DNA from: Artocarpus heterophyllus
Taxonomy: Eukaryota > Streptophyta > Magnoliopsida > Rosales > Moraceae
Reading direction: 5' to 3'
DNA: 64,000 nt
Assembly: GCA_025403435.1 (NCBI GenBank)
Contig: CM046348.1
Coordinates: forward strand, 21,759,899 to 21,823,898
Shown: positions 25,301 to 40,300 of the stretch, one piece after another
Layout: each line of letters begins with the position of its first letter
Position numbering within the stretch: position 1 is the first letter of the stretch
Notes under the pieces: generated by a model
Database searches by the model: none
The model's input: only the letters and a program-made list of their open reading frames with translations
What the model was told of the DNA's origin: nothing
Made by a program: the position numbers and the translations under genes

Positions 25301-28300
25301 AGGTACAAAGTAATTCAAACACAAATGATGTTAATTAGTATAATGAGAAATTATAAGTGACATTCACTTCAACAATCTCCTTCACCTCCTTGCACTCGTT
25401 ACCCTAATTATTTATTTAACAAAATAGTTGAGAAATGTTATCCAAGATGACGAGAGAAAAATCAGCAGTATTTAGACTAAAAGGTCAAATATAAATAAAG
25501 ACTCCCTTGATTCAGTATTTCTTTACTTTTAAGTTTATTTTTAAAAATAATATCTAGTTTTATACCTGCACTCGTGCACTTCTTTAAAAGGAATGTGGTT
25601 TTGTAGAAGAGAAGTACAAACACAATACACTATGGCCCATATAAAGGTTGAGAATTCCCTTCCATAATGATAAAAAATGAACGATAAATGTTGTCCCAAA
25701 TAGAAGTATGCATTTGTAGATTTTTCAAGAACAAAATATGATCTTCTTTAGAAAGGGGGAAAAAAAACCCGCAAATAGCTCCGCAGCATAGTCTGTGCAT
25801 CAGGAGTCAGTATATCGTGCAGAAGGCCATAGACTTGTACAGCAGGAGCTAAAGATGGTGCTGCAGATTCTTCGATTGGCCCAAAAACGTCTCTTATTCC
25901 TGTGGGAGAGTCTTCATCTAATGATTTGTAGTTCTCAAAAACATTTGCTAGTAGTGACTCAATTTGGGTTTCACAACCTAAAAGTATGCTTTTCTGCCCA
26001 AAAAAAAAAAGTGTGGGATGGAGAAAAAATAAAAGTTGATGAAACCTTGCATAGGAAGAAAAAATTATAAAGTAATATTGATAGAAACTAGGTCTTGATT
26101 CTCTACAAATACAAAAGTGTTCAAGTGCTTCATCCCTAAGTAAAGATTTTATAAATCAATTAGGTAAATCCATGTCAAAATATAAAAAGAAATATATTTT
26201 GCATCATGAGCTGTGTTCAACGATCAATGAATTCATGAAAAGATGGTCTTGGAAAGTCTTACCTCCTGTCTTGTCAAAGATTTCTCACTTGTGGCCTCTA
26301 TTATCGGTGCAAGTAATTCATGCACAAGCTCTAAGCAGTCTTTTGTTGGAGTGGCTACATGCATGACATGTGAAAGGTATCTACACAAACAAACTGAAGT
26401 GAATACGTTGCAAGGAAATAATGAAGGGAAGTGAATATTATCAATTATTATGACAATATTACTTGTTTGAGTACCTCAACTTTGTGTATGAAACGGAAAC
26501 TCCATAGCAGTCTGAAAATTCAGTCAACAACCACTTCCAAGTTCCATGTAACAACAAGTTCCGAGAATGAAATTTATTTGCCCGCATAGCAGCCTCCAGC
26601 AATAAATCGTACGCAAGAGTTTCTGCAACTGGTCCACTCTGTTACCAATGAACCATAAAGCTGAGAATCTAGAATATACAATGGCTATATTTGAAAAGCC
26701 CCTCTTCTTACTATATAACATTGCATATACAATGGCTTTTTATTCTAAATCTAAGGAAGAACTAATATGCTTGTAAAAATAGAACAATAAACCTTTTGAA
26801 AAAAAAAAATAGAAATAACTTTAAGAACAGGCTTATTCAATCTTAAGGGTGCATAAACATGTCTAGTACAACTACAGTTGTTGCTCAACCTTGGTACCTA
26901 AATAAAATATCTACACTCTAAATAAAAATGTCTTTACAAAATTCATATTCATATCTTAAATACTAGTAGTGAAGTAAGACAATTCGACATATAGCTGAAC
27001 AAAATGATGTTGGAGTTAATCATAGTGCCCTAAAGAGTAAAATATTGTAATATATTTTTGAAGACATTTTATCAATAGAGAGTTTATTTATTATTCATAG
27101 ACCAAATATTGTCCTCTTTATGTTCATTTCTGTTGAATGTATAATAAGCAAACAAAAGTCTAAGACTGTTAGTCTAAACCTTTAAGAATCGTGCATATGA
27201 TTGACAGATAATACGAAAGACATGAATCAAGGGAATAAAGTTGAGCGCTTTATTTATACAAAGATTATTATGTTCTCTACATCCCTAATGGGAGACGACT
27301 TGTCTTGGTCATCGAAGTGAGACTCCGCGAGTAAAAACATTAGTGCATTGTCATGGGTGACGATATATTGGATTAGGACATAAAAGTTGAATTGATTTGG
27401 TTAATAATTCCGTTTGTGTAAATTAATTTACTTTAGACAATCATATGTGTTGTGTCTTAATCCTAAAACGACTAATGGGCCCGTTATCTTGACTTATGTC
27501 TTTCGATATACCAAAGGGTGACATCCTGACTTAATGATGGTATGCATACTGGTACGTTGGAGGCATGACTCTTGATTGACGTAGACTCATTATTTATAGA
27601 TATGGAATCCTATAGAGTTAATGATATTCTCTTATATGCATTATCCTATAGTTGGAAGACTGGAGCGCTCAACCATTTAGATCTATAGGAGTAACTGAAT
27701 GGTATACTATCTATGGATAGTAAGTATTTTAATGGTGTGATAATGAAACGTAAGATAAAAATAATCGAGAAGGTAAAACGTAAGATAAAAACGTAAGATA
27801 CAAAGATTATTATGTTCTCTACATCCCTAATGGGAGACGACTTGTCTTGGTCATCGAAGTGGGACTTCGCGAGTAAAAACATTAGTGCATTGTCATGGGT
27901 GACGATATATTGGATTAGGACATAAAAGTTGAATTGATTTGGTTAATAATTCTGTTTGTGCAAATTAATTTACTTTAGACAATCATATGTGTTGTGTCTT
28001 AATCCTAAAACGACTAATGGGCCCGTTATCTTGACTTATGTCTTTCGATATACCAAAGGGTGACATCCTGACTTAATGATGGTATGCATACTGGTACGTT
28101 GGAGGCATGACTCTTGATTGACGTAAACTCATTATTTATAGATATAGAATCCTGTAGAGTTAATGATATTCTCTTATATGCATTATCCTATAATTGGAAG
28201 ACTGGAGCGCTCAACCATTTAGATACATAGGTGTAACTGAATGGTATACTATCTATGGATAGTAAGTATTTCAATGGTGTGATAATGAAACGTAAGATAA

Positions 28301-31300
28301 AAATAATTGAGAAGGTAAAACGGAATTTATCCTTAAGTCGATTATGAACATCCTATGAGGATGTGACACATTATGATATGTCATGGCTGATTGGCTTATT
28401 AAAGCTTTTGTAATTTTATATATTGGAGAGTGCAACTCTAAGCTTTTAGTAGAATAATTATAAAATATGTATTTGAGATATTGTATAATTATAGGAGCTT
28501 GAACTCTATATATCCATCTAGTTCATAATAAATTCGGTAACGATACGGCATATTGATGACTTATGTTAAATTATTAGATTGGCCAAAATTCAAGTTAATT
28601 GGATTTAATAATTCATGTTAGTTTATCAGTTAAAATTAAGTTTGTGAATTAATTCAAGATAAACATGTTGAATTATTGTAGTTAATATTTTATTTGTATG
28701 GGTTTATCTGTATATAATTCTTTTAATCAAATAACTTTTCTATTGGGTTATTTGACTTAAAATTGAGGCTTTATAAAAGATACTCGGGTCAAATAAGATA
28801 TGATTTATCCAATTGGTTGAGATTAGATCTATCAGATCAACTTGAGGAGTTTGAATTCAATTCGAACTCTAGTATCGTGACCACGCGGTCGACTGCGATA
28901 CACTAGGCACGGTCGACTGCGGCAGTTAGAGTCAAATTCTGCTTCATACGTTTTTATTCTGAAACTAATCTAAACTCAAATTGTGAGGCCTAATCTGATA
29001 ATAATTAACCCCAGGTCCGATCACTATAAATAGCGGATGAGTTTTCTTAGTTATTTAGATCACTTGAGAAGCAAAGAGTGAGTACTCTAGTGTGAGAAAC
29101 TCTGAAACTCTTTAATAGCTATTGTTCAACAACAAGGATATTAGCTATTGGTTTTCTCAAGTGGTTGGAAGGAGAGTCACCAGAGGAAAAGCTGTACGAC
29201 GTGCGACCACCCATATTCCAATCGTGGATACAAAATAACAAAGAAGACTAGTTGGTTGAAGCCTTTCCGGAAGGTTCTTCTCTACACAGATTCAAGCCCA
29301 CTTCAATATACATAAGAGGTTAGTAAGATCTGTCATTAATTTATATATTTAGTATGTCAAACTTGTGTTCCAGTCCATCAACTGATTTAAAATGCTGTAA
29401 TTTTTAAATTTTTAAATTCCGATTTATGATGGCGCTTGTAAAACCCGCCGCCGAGGTTTGCCCAGGACGGCTTATCCGATATGCCGTAACACCCCGCACG
29501 CGGGTGGCCTGGACCTCCTGCTCCATCTCTGGCTGCTCTGCCCCTGTCTCCTCGGCTGCATGCTCCTCATCGGAGACATCAACCGTAATCACCCCCGCGA
29601 CTTGGACGGGGGCCCTGGCACTCCGACCAAAGGTGCTCGGAGCATCCTCATGGGCCTGAAACTCAGTCCTCTCCCTTGGAAAAACTCGGGAAGAGCCCGC
29701 TGTCGCCGCCCCTACATAAGGGTCTTATTCCCTGGATGGCCTAATAAGCTTGCGCCTGCCCAGCATATTTAAAAACTCCTGCTCGGGCACGGTCTGGGAA
29801 TCGACCCTTAGAATCTGCTCCAGCCAACTGGCCCCGTCCCGTCTTGGGGACGCCACCTCGGCATCGGATTGGGTCGAAGAAGAGCTACTACTCTCCTTGC
29901 TACTTTCCGACCATGAAACCTCTACGTTCTGTGAGTCGAAAAAATCGCTGTCGTCGCCCCTACATAAGGGTCTTGTTCCCTGGACGGCCTAATAAGCTTG
30001 CGCCTGCCCAGCATATTTAAAAACTCCTGCTCGGGCACGGTCTGGGAATCGACCCTTAGAATCTGCTCCAGCCAACTGGCCCCGTCCCGTCTTGGGGACG
30101 CCACCTCGGCATCGGATTGGGTCGAAGAAGAGCTACTACTCTCCTCGCTACTTTCCGACCATGAAACCTCTACGTTCTGTGAGTCAGACAAATCGCTCAT
30201 TTTCACTCGAGAAATTACCTGCTCGGGTTCTTGGTAGCTCGGGTGATGCAATCCTCGGCTATACTTCTTGAGCTCGACAGCTAAAATTTTTCGGTCGAAA
30301 GATTTCTGAAAATGAAGTGCAAATTACGAAGGAGAGGGGCCCTATTTATAGCCATTTTAAGTGGAAAACTCGAGCGCAAAAACCCAAGAGGCACAATTAA
30401 TACACCTGACAGCCGCACAGACGGCCACAATGCAACTTGCGTCCCCCGTCTGATCCGCGCGTCTTTTCACCTCACCCCGCTTTTAAGTGTCGTTTGGTCT
30501 TCCTCCTTTGAGCCGACCTCACCCACTCGGCATAGTCCACCCGGCCGAACACCGACCAGGTGAACTGGGGGGCTAATGTTGAGGGTAAGCTCGGCGCCAC
30601 CACCGAGGATGCTAACTTTAGTGGTCGGTACTCAAGCTCGGCAGACATCAGGGAGCCTACTGTCCGACCCGACGCTTTATACTTCTTTCCGAGGTGCCTT
30701 CCATTCATCCAAGGGCACGCCCCAAGAAGACTGCCACCTCAGGGATGTACGGTAGCTCGGGTCAGACCACGTTATTCATAAAGATACGTCACTACCCATC
30801 CTTGTAGGCCAACACCAGGCAAACGTGCTGCCGTCCGATAGAGTCCAATCCATTGGGCGATGGACGCGACACTTGTCACATACTGCCTGACACACTTTGA
30901 TGTGACACCTGGGTAATGGGCAAAACCCATCTTGCACCCGATCCAGCTGGTGGCCTATAAATAGGATGCATTTATGACATTCTAGGGAGAGAGACTTCTT
31001 CACACCTAACTGGCTGCCGACCTCTACCGAGCAATACCTGCCTTGAGCATCGGAGAGCCCTTGTCTATTGACTAACCCCACTATTCTCTGAACCATCCCT
31101 CTCGTAGGTACACACTCCCGGTCAGGGGCAAGCCTAAGAAGAGGTCAGAACGTGTGCAGTCGCACGTGGGTGTTGATCCGATGCCGGACAACGGTAAGCA
31201 TCAACATTTTGGCGCTAGAAGGAGGGCCAACCGCGCCCCAACTTCAGTTACTTTACCTCGGACTCCCGAGATGACGACACGAGGTAACGCAAGAGACGAT

Positions 31301-34300
31301 ACTACGCGACAGGAGGGGTCGGGCGATGCAAGACATAGGCAACCGGCTACAGGTCGGCCTAGGGGCCGTCCTCGGGCCGCGAGATCTCGGTCCCGGGGGC
31401 AAGGAAGCACGGCGAGGGCCGAGCCAGTAGAGGCCCGAGCCGCTCAAGATCCGATCCGAGAGCTTACAGACGCGGTCCGGATCCTAACTCAGCAACTCGC
31501 ACAACAGGCTCAACGACAAGCCGCACCAGCTCTGCCTCCCCCGGCCCAGGATGACTAGGCTGGAAGTCGAGTCAGGCTGGAAGTCGGGTCGAGCGAAGTG
31601 CAGCAAACCCACAGCAAAGCCAATCCGAGCCATCTGCGGGATCCACTAGGGGAACCCCAGCTGACAACAGACAAGTTCAAGAACACCGTGTGAGACGCCA
31701 AGCGGCTCGTGCCCCTTCACCACAAGGTTCCCGAGCCTCGGTATTTGACCGGCTCGGGTCTCAAGGAATTAACAGAAGTCCTCAGGCCGGGGCTGGAGGT
31801 CGTGCGATGGGCGGAGTATCCTATCGGGTCGAACTGCCCGAAGACACCAACAGCACTGCAGCGACAGATTGATGAGATCCGAAATTGTAGATACCATCTA
31901 GATGAAATCGGAGCTCAGGACCGCCTTTCCCGGATCACATAATGCGGGCGCCTATGCCGCCAAAATTCAAAGTCCCACAGATCAAGCCTTACGATGGAGC
32001 CACTGAAGCTGATGAGCACGCCGAACTCTTTTGTGGACACATGCTGCTGCAGAACGCCAGCGATGCCGCGATGTGCAAAGCTTTCTCACTCACTCTTACA
32101 GGCCCTGCCCGGCAATGGTTCCGACGACTCGAACCTGGGTCAATTCCTTCTTTTCGGCATCTAGCCGACGCCTTCTCCTCTGTATTCTCTATAACCAGGA
32201 CGTGGAGGAAAGAAATAACTTGCCCGTATGCCATTAAGCAGGGAGACGGCAGCGTCAGGGATTACATTAACCGGTTTACCCGGGCAGCTCTCGAGGTCAA
32301 GCACGTCGAAGACGAGACCCTTAAACACATTTTTGTAGGGGGCCTCCGAGACGAGAAGCTGACATGGTCCTTGGCCTTTGAGCAGCCAAACACGTTTTCA
32401 CAAATGCTCGGGTATGCCCAGAGACACGCGGACGCTGCCGAGTACATGAAGAGCCGCCGGGAAGAGGCTGGCCCGAGCGGAACAAAAAAGGATAAGAAGC
32501 AGAAAAAGGCGCCGGAACAGGGCAGCGCCGAGCATGCAAAGAAACAGAAGAAAGAGAAAGCCGATAAGCCAAAGGGGCCAACCAGTAAGTTTCAAAACTA
32601 CACGCCCTTGGTGGCAACTATCGATGAGGTGCTCGCCCAGGTTGGCGACAAGAATTTGTTAACACCACCGCCCAAGCTCCGAGGCAGCAGGGTGAAGCGC
32701 AACCAGTCAAAGTTTTGCGAATTTCAGAAGGACGTGGGGCATACTACCCTAGAATGCATCCAGCTGAAGGACCAGATAGAAAGGTTGGTCCGAGAAGGTC
32801 TGTTACAGGAATTCGTGGAACGGGTTATAACCCCGAGGGCCACCTCTGGAAGGAACGACTCGTCAGGCCGAGACATACAAAGCCGACCCAGGACCGATAG
32901 TGGGAACGCCCCGGAACCCCCGAATATCGTACACACGATATTCGACGGGCCTGTCACCGGGGACACGTCGAGTGGGCGGCGATCCTACGTCAGAGAAGCT
33001 CGACGGGTCGAACGGGGTGAGTTCATAAATGTGTCCGAGCACATCAACAAGATATGCCGCCAAGAAGACACCCCGATCACTTTCACTGAAGAGGAAGCGG
33101 ACCGATTGATGCATCCTCACAACGATGCTTTGGTTTGCAAACTGCCTATCGCCAACAATGTTGTACGGCGTGTCTTAGTTGACAACGGCAGTTCGGCAGA
33201 CATCCTCTTTAAACAAGCATTCGACAAGTTGAAGATAAGCAACGCGCCTTTAGTCCCAGTTCGGACTCCACTCTTCGGCTTCGCAGGTGAATGTGTCTGG
33301 GCAACCGGGAAGGTCAGTCTCCCGGTAACTTTCGGAGAAGGAGCTGCCAGGGTCACTCGGGTAGTCGACTTTTTAGTCGTCGACAAACCCTCCCAGTACA
33401 ACATCATCATCGGCCGGCCGACGCTGAACGGATTAAAGGCCGTGGTTTCGACATATCACTTGGCGATGAAGTTCCCGACCGACGGTGGCGTTGGAGTGAT
33501 CCGCTCATCCCAGACGGACTCCCGGGCTTGCTATGCAAATGCTGTTCGGGCAGCCTCGGCTCAGCAACATGGAATCCTGGCCGTTTATTCAGTCGACGAG
33601 ACCGATCTCCCAACCGATCCGATACCAAAGATGCTGGCGGACCTGGATCCCAGGTTGCCCGATGAAGAGGTAAGGGGTACCCCGGTCGAAGACTTAGTGC
33701 CGTTCTCCCTGGACCCTGAAAGGCCAGAACGCACAGTCCAACTCAGATCACAGTTGCGACCTGAGATCCGGGCCGACCTGGAATCCCTTCTTTCCGAATA
33801 CCGAGACGTTTTTGCATGGTCCCATGAGGACATGCCTGGCATAGATCCGAGCATCATCAGCCATCGGCTCAACGTCCAACCTGGCCACAAGCCGGTGATA
33901 CAAAAACGAAGGGCCTTTAATCCGGAGAGATATGCTGCGATCAATGATGAAGTCCAGAAACTCCTGAAGGCTGGGTTTATTAGAGAAGTCAAATACCCGG
34001 AATGGTTAGCGAACGTCGTCCTCGTCAAAAAGGCAAACGGCAAGTGGCGGGTCTGCATTGACTATACCGATCTTAACAAGACCTGCCCGAAAGACTGCTT
34101 CCCACTTCCTCGATAGACCAGCTCGTTGATACCACAGCCGGCCACGAGCTACTGAGCTTTATGGACGCATACTCCGGATATAATCAGATAAGAATGGCCG
34201 AAGAAGACCAACTCAAAACCTCGTTTGTTACTGACCAGGGCTTGTACTGTTACGTTGTAATGCCATTTGGTCTGAAGAATACCGGAGCTACTTATCAACG

Positions 34301-37300
34301 CTTTGTTAACAAAATGTTCGCTCGATTGATCGGAAAAACTATGGAGGTCTACGTGGACGACATGTTGGTAAAGTCTGTCCAAGCGAAGGACCACATGGCC
34401 GATCTCCGAGCTAGCTTTGACATTCTCCGGGAGTATGGGATGAAACTCAACACGGTAAAATGCGCTTTCGGCGTTGGCTCAGGCAAATTCCTCGGATTTT
34501 TGGTTAACCGATGAGGAATCGAGGTCAACCCGGCAAAGGCCCAGGCAATTATCGACATGCATTCTCCTCGGACAGTGAAAGATGTGCAAAGGCTTATTGG
34601 CATGGTGGCCGCCTTGTCAAGGTTTGTCTCCTGGGCTACCGACAAGTGTCACCCTTTTTTCAATGCACTTAAGGGGAGGTTTGAGTGGAGCAGGGAGTGT
34701 GAGGAAGCTTTCCAAGACTTAAAAACTTACCTAGCTACACCCCCGCTCCTGTCCAAACCTTCGCCCGGTGAGGTTTTAACTGCCTATTTAGCCGTATCGG
34801 AGAAGGCTGTCAGCTCGGTATTGGTCCGAGATGAAGACGGGATCCAGAGACCAGTTTACTATACCAGCCACGCGTTCCAAGGTGCCAAGGAGCGGTACCC
34901 TCCGTTGGAGAAGCTGGCCTTAGCCTTAATAACATCGGTTCGGAAGTCGCGGCCGTATTACCAAGGCCATACCGTCAAGGTCCCGACCAAGTTCCCTCTC
35001 CGGTAAGTTTTACAGAGCCCGAAAATATCAGGTCAAATGGCCAAGTGGTCGGTTGAGCTGGGCCAATATGATGTACATTTTGTGTCGAGAACGACGATAA
35101 AAGCTCAGGTCCTGGCGGATTTCATTGCCGAATTTACAGAGACCGGAAAAGTGGCTCCCTTAGTTGAGAAATCACCCGTTGAGGAGCCGGATACAGCTAG
35201 CTGCAGTGAACAAGGCCTTTCCCCGGAGCCAAACTGGAAACTACACGTCGACGGCTCAACCTGCGTCGACGGATCGGGGGCTGGCTTGATTCTAACAAGC
35301 CCTGACGGGTATAAGGTCATTTATGCCCTTCGTTTCGACTTCAAGACCTCTAACAACAAAGCGGAGTATGAAGCTTTGCTAGCCGAACTACGAATTGCAC
35401 GAGACCTTGGAGTCGATCGCCTGACCATCTATAGTGACTCGATCCTAGTGGTGCAGCAAGTCACTGGAGGATTTTAGGCCCGGGCAGAATCGATGGCGGC
35501 ATATTTAAAGGAAGCGAAACAGTTGCTTGGACAATTTAAGTCCTATACTTTTAAGCAAATCCCTCGATCTGAGAACGCGAAAGCCGATGTCCTTGCCCGA
35601 CTAGCCTCCAGGATGGGTGGAATGGACTCGACGTCCGTCCCCATCGAAAGACTCTCTGGACCAAGTATTGATAAGGAGGTCATGAGCCTGGCTGCAGAGC
35701 CGACATGTACATGGATGGACCTGATCATCCGATACCTGACCATAGCTGAATTACCCGACGACCGTGAAGAAGCACGTCGGGTACGTAACAGCTCGGCCCG
35801 GTATTCGATGATTGGGGGAAAGTTGTACCGACGAGGCTACACGACGCCATGCCTAAGATGCTTGGACCCCAAGGAGGCCGAATATCTAATGAAGGAGATC
35901 CATGAAGGCCTATGTGGCAATCACTCCGGTGGACGCTCTTTGGCCCACAAATGCCTCCTGCAGGGTTACTACTGGCCCACTATGCAGCAAGACTGCGGGA
36001 GCTTTGTACGGAAATGCCTCAAATGCCAGCAATTTGCTAGGGTGCTAGGCTCACACGCCGAGCCTCTCAATCCGGTAACTTCGGCATGGCCATTTGCAAA
36101 GTGGGCCATCGACTTGATCGGACCTCTCCCGCCGGCTTGCTCGCAATTCAGATACTGTATCGTCGCCATAGACTATCTGACGAAGTGGATCGAAGTTGAG
36201 CCTTGCACCAACATGACCGAAGCCAAGTGCACCAACTTTGTATGGAAAAACATCGTTTGCCGGTTCAGAATCCCGCACACTATTGTGACTGACAATGCCA
36301 AACAGTTTGACTCTTCGGGTCTACGTCATCTGTGCGAGAAGCTCGGCATTAAGAAAGTTTTCTCCTCCCCGAGCTATCCATAGAGTAACGGCCAGGTTGA
36401 AGCCGTGAACAAGACAATCAAAGATAACCTAAAGAAGAAACTCGAGGGGCTTAAGGGTGCGTGGATTGACGAACTACCCCAAGTGCTCTGGGCATACCGA
36501 ACAACTACACGAGCTGCGACTGGCGAAACACTGTTCTCCCTGGTTTACGGGGCAGAGGCCGTCATCCCAGCCGAGGTAGGATTACCGAGCTTAAGGGTTG
36601 AGCAATACGAAGAAGCTCCGAACGCGAAGCTCATGATGACCGAGCTCGACCTACTTGAAGAAAAAAGGAACCGAGCATCAATTTGTAACGCAGCTCGGAA
36701 CCAGGTAGTAGCTCAGTATTACAACAAAAGGGTTCAACCGAGAAGCTTTAAAGTTGGTGACTTAGTGATGAAGAAGGTCACGGTTCAACAACCCGGTCTC
36801 TGGTCCTTTGGTCCGAAATGGGAAGGTCCGTTTAGAGTCGAAGGTATCGTACGGCCAGGCACTTACAGGTTGACCGATACGGAGGGGACTTAGCTCGGGC
36901 ATCCATGGAATGCCGAGCTCTTAAAAAGATTCTATTCTTAAAGATCAGAGCCAGACTCCTTTTTTTGATCTCTAGCCACAATTCTTTTGTAACTGGGCCT
37001 GCTGAGCAGGGCTAGAAAAATCCATATAAATATTACATTAATGGAGCACAAGTTCCCAAATATCATTGCACTTAAATTAATGTATTTAAGGGAAAAGTAT
37101 GTCCAAGATGCCACAACTCTAGCTCGGAGGACAGGATGCTAACTCCCATCTAGGGAGAGTCATCCTTCTTATACTGAGCTAGGGGCTGGTCGGTTTACCG
37201 ATCCTACGTCTGCCGCCGTACAGACAACCCGGTAAGTTACTCGGTACAATAAATGTCCGACGACTCCTACACTTGCAAAGTTTCTTTAAAACTTAAAAGT

Positions 37301-40300
37301 CTAGGGGGGGCAACATGATAAGGGTAGCTATACGCCGTCTATATTCTGCCCAACTGAGATTAGAAACCTAAACCTGCTTGGAGTAATTAACCGAGTAGAT
37401 AAGGATAACTACTCGGAGTGACCGAGAACAGAAGTACTTGGATTGACCAAGACTAACTTAAACCTGCTTGGAGTAATCAACCAAGCAGAGAAGGATAACT
37501 ACTCGGATTAACTGAGAACAGAGGTGCCATTTACCTCTGCTCTAACAACTCGACAACAGAGGTACCAAACTTTCGCGCTCGGATAAACTGAGCGGACGAG
37601 GCAGAAGTCGACCACACTTTGTTGCTGTCAAGATAGCTGGCTCCCAGCCTGGGATCCTCCCCAAGAAGTGCCCAACTTTAAAAATTACATGGGATGTAAA
37701 AAAAAAAAAACAGAACTACACGTAAGAAAAAGTGGACGCAAAACGGGAAAAGATAAAATGTTTTATCTCTATTTATCAGGGAGGTACAAGGAAACCAGGC
37801 ACCTCCCAAGCCCGAATACAAAAAAGAAAAGAAAAGAAAAGGGAGCTCAGTCGGCCTGGGTCTCGTCCCCGGCCATGTCCTCATCCTGGCCTCCCTCGGC
37901 GACTTACTCATCCCCGTCGTCATCACCGTCCACCACTACGACCTCCTCCTCGGCACCTTGCAGTTGTTCGGCATCATCTTTCTCCAGCTCAACGATGACC
38001 GACCAGTCGAAGCCAGCTGCCTCGAGGTGCTTTTCTATCAGATGATCACGGAGGTCCGTCATGCCTTCGTAGTAGAGATCGACATATTTTGGGGATGTTT
38101 TAAACTCCTCAACCGCACTGGCTAAATGGTAGGGGAGCCCGGCCACAAATTGGTGGTGCTCCGCTTGCAGGGTGGCCAGCTGTCCCTCAAGCCGTGCAGC
38201 TTTATCTTCCGCCACCTTGAGCAGCCTCGACATGTCCTCGGCCTCGGTCTTTGCCTTCCAAGCTTCCTTCTGGGATTGTTTGAGAGACTCCTTGGCTTAG
38301 TCTAGCTCAATGTTCTTCTCATTGAGCTTCTTGTCGGAGTCCAACTTCTTTAGGAGGGTCTTCTTGTGCATCTCTTTCTCCTTGTGAATCTCCTTCATCC
38401 CAATGGAGTGCACCATATGCACAATGGCGCTCGACTACAAAAATTAGGACGTTAGTCCTCGGTAGTACATCGCAGGAAGATCTATTGATTAGCTCGGATA
38501 CTTACAGAGGTAGTGGCTTTGAGGGCTATGTTGCACACACTCTGGAAGTCCTCACCCCGGATGTTCATGAAGAAGTCATCCTGGGGAACTGCGTCTCCGA
38601 GGCACTCAAGAACCGTACCACGGTAGTCCGGGCGCCTTCTCTGCAGTTCCTCGACAGCTCTGGCGGCCTCGTTTACTAAACCGATCTCTGGTGAGACCCT
38701 GGTCGGCTGTGGCGGATGCGGTGGAACTTAGACTGATGAGGTCTGCCCGGTGCGGGTTGGGTGCTCGGGCATCGGCGTCCGTTTGCATTTTCTTCCGACG
38801 TCGATAGCCTTGCCCTTGCCCTTCCTGAGACTTGCCATCTGGGCATGCCTGTCAGCACGGGAGGTTGGTGCCGTCATTTCTGCACAAAGAAAATCAAAGT
38901 CAAGAGAAGATTGGAATAAAAAAGGGGCGACTATAAATAAGTTCCCGGGCTGACCTCCGATCCGGAGTGGGCGAGACGGGTATAGGAACCTTATCACGTC
39001 CTCGAGATCCTCGTCGGCTACAGGTGGCCCCGCATCGAAGGAGCCACTTGACGAGTCCTCGAAATCGGACGTGGAAGGCTCCCTTGTCGGCCACCCAGAT
39101 CAGAAAACGCTTGGCCCTAGAACGTCCGCGGCACTCGAACGAGCAACTGTAACCTGCCCGGCACCCCGGGCAGGACAGACAGTTCGGGGAAGGCTGCTGA
39201 ATTCCCCAAACCAGCCGTAACTGGATAAAGTATCCTTCCTAAGCAGGAAGGACTGTTGTCTGGACGACTCTGGCTTCTCGAACAGCTCGTCCACGGCCTT
39301 TATTACACGGCTCGGTGCCCAAGGACGCTTGGTCCAAACGTGCCCCTGCTCAAATGACCTCGGCACTTGCTCATCCTCGGGGACGGCTTCACCGGCTCGA
39401 GCCAAAAAGTTCCCCCCGGCGTAGAACCACTCGTACTTCCATAGCTTGTCCGAGTCGGGGTTGCCTAGGATAAAGTCCTTTCTGAAGCCGGTGAAGTAGT
39501 ACCAGCCGGACTGCCGAGGAAGCTTCTTCATCTTGAATACTTGCTTGAAGGCCTCCAGCGGCATCTCAATACTCCAATGGTACTTCCACAAAATATACAT
39601 CCCGATTAGCGATCTATAGCTGTTCGGGTTTAATTGTACCGGGCACACATTAAAGTTGTTGAGTGCCCGGCGGAGAAAATGTTGCAGTGGTAAACGCATC
39701 CCGGCCTTGAAAAACTCGACTTAAAGCGTGATAAATCCCTCTGGCGCGTCTAAAGGCGAGTCTCCTTCACCGGGAACGGCGAGAACCACATCGGCAGGAA
39801 TGCCATACTCGTCGCGTAGGGTGTCTAACCGCGACTCTGTGATGGCGCTTGTATAACTCACTGTCGAGGTTTGTCCGGGACGGCTTATTCGATATGCCGT
39901 AACACCCCACATGCGGGTAGCCTGGACCCCTGCTCCATCTCCAGCTGCTCTGCCCCTGTCTCCTCGACTGCATGCTCCTCATCGGAGACATCAACCGTAA
40001 TCACCCCCGCGACTTGGACGGGGGCCCTGGCACTCCGACCAGAGGTGCTCGGAGCATCCTCACGGACCTAAAACTCAGTCCTCTCCCTTGAAAAAACTCG
40101 GGAAGAGCCCGCTGTCGCTGCCCCTACATAAGGGTCTTGTTCCCTGGATGACCTAATAAGCTTGCGCCTGCCCAGCATATTTAAAAACTCCTGCTCGGGC
40201 ACGGTCTGGGAATCGACCCTTAGAATTTGCTCCAACCAACTGGCCCCGTCCCGTCTTGGGGACGCCACCTCGGCATTGGATTGGGTCGAAGAAGAGCTAC

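Noticed and set aside
29424..31206. Reading the whole 1.8-kb repeat (29424-31206 and 39840-41618) as the gypsy LTR
   Set aside because: TGTTGA/TCAACA ends, the polypurine tract just before 30577 and 40989, and the primer site just after 31206 define 630-bp LTRs. The extra 1.15 kb is internal sequence carrying the antisense ORF.
31989..34058. Long minus-strand open frames opposite gypsy gag-pol (for example 33585-34058)
   Set aside because: They mirror conserved gag-pol codons on the plus strand and have no domain of their own.
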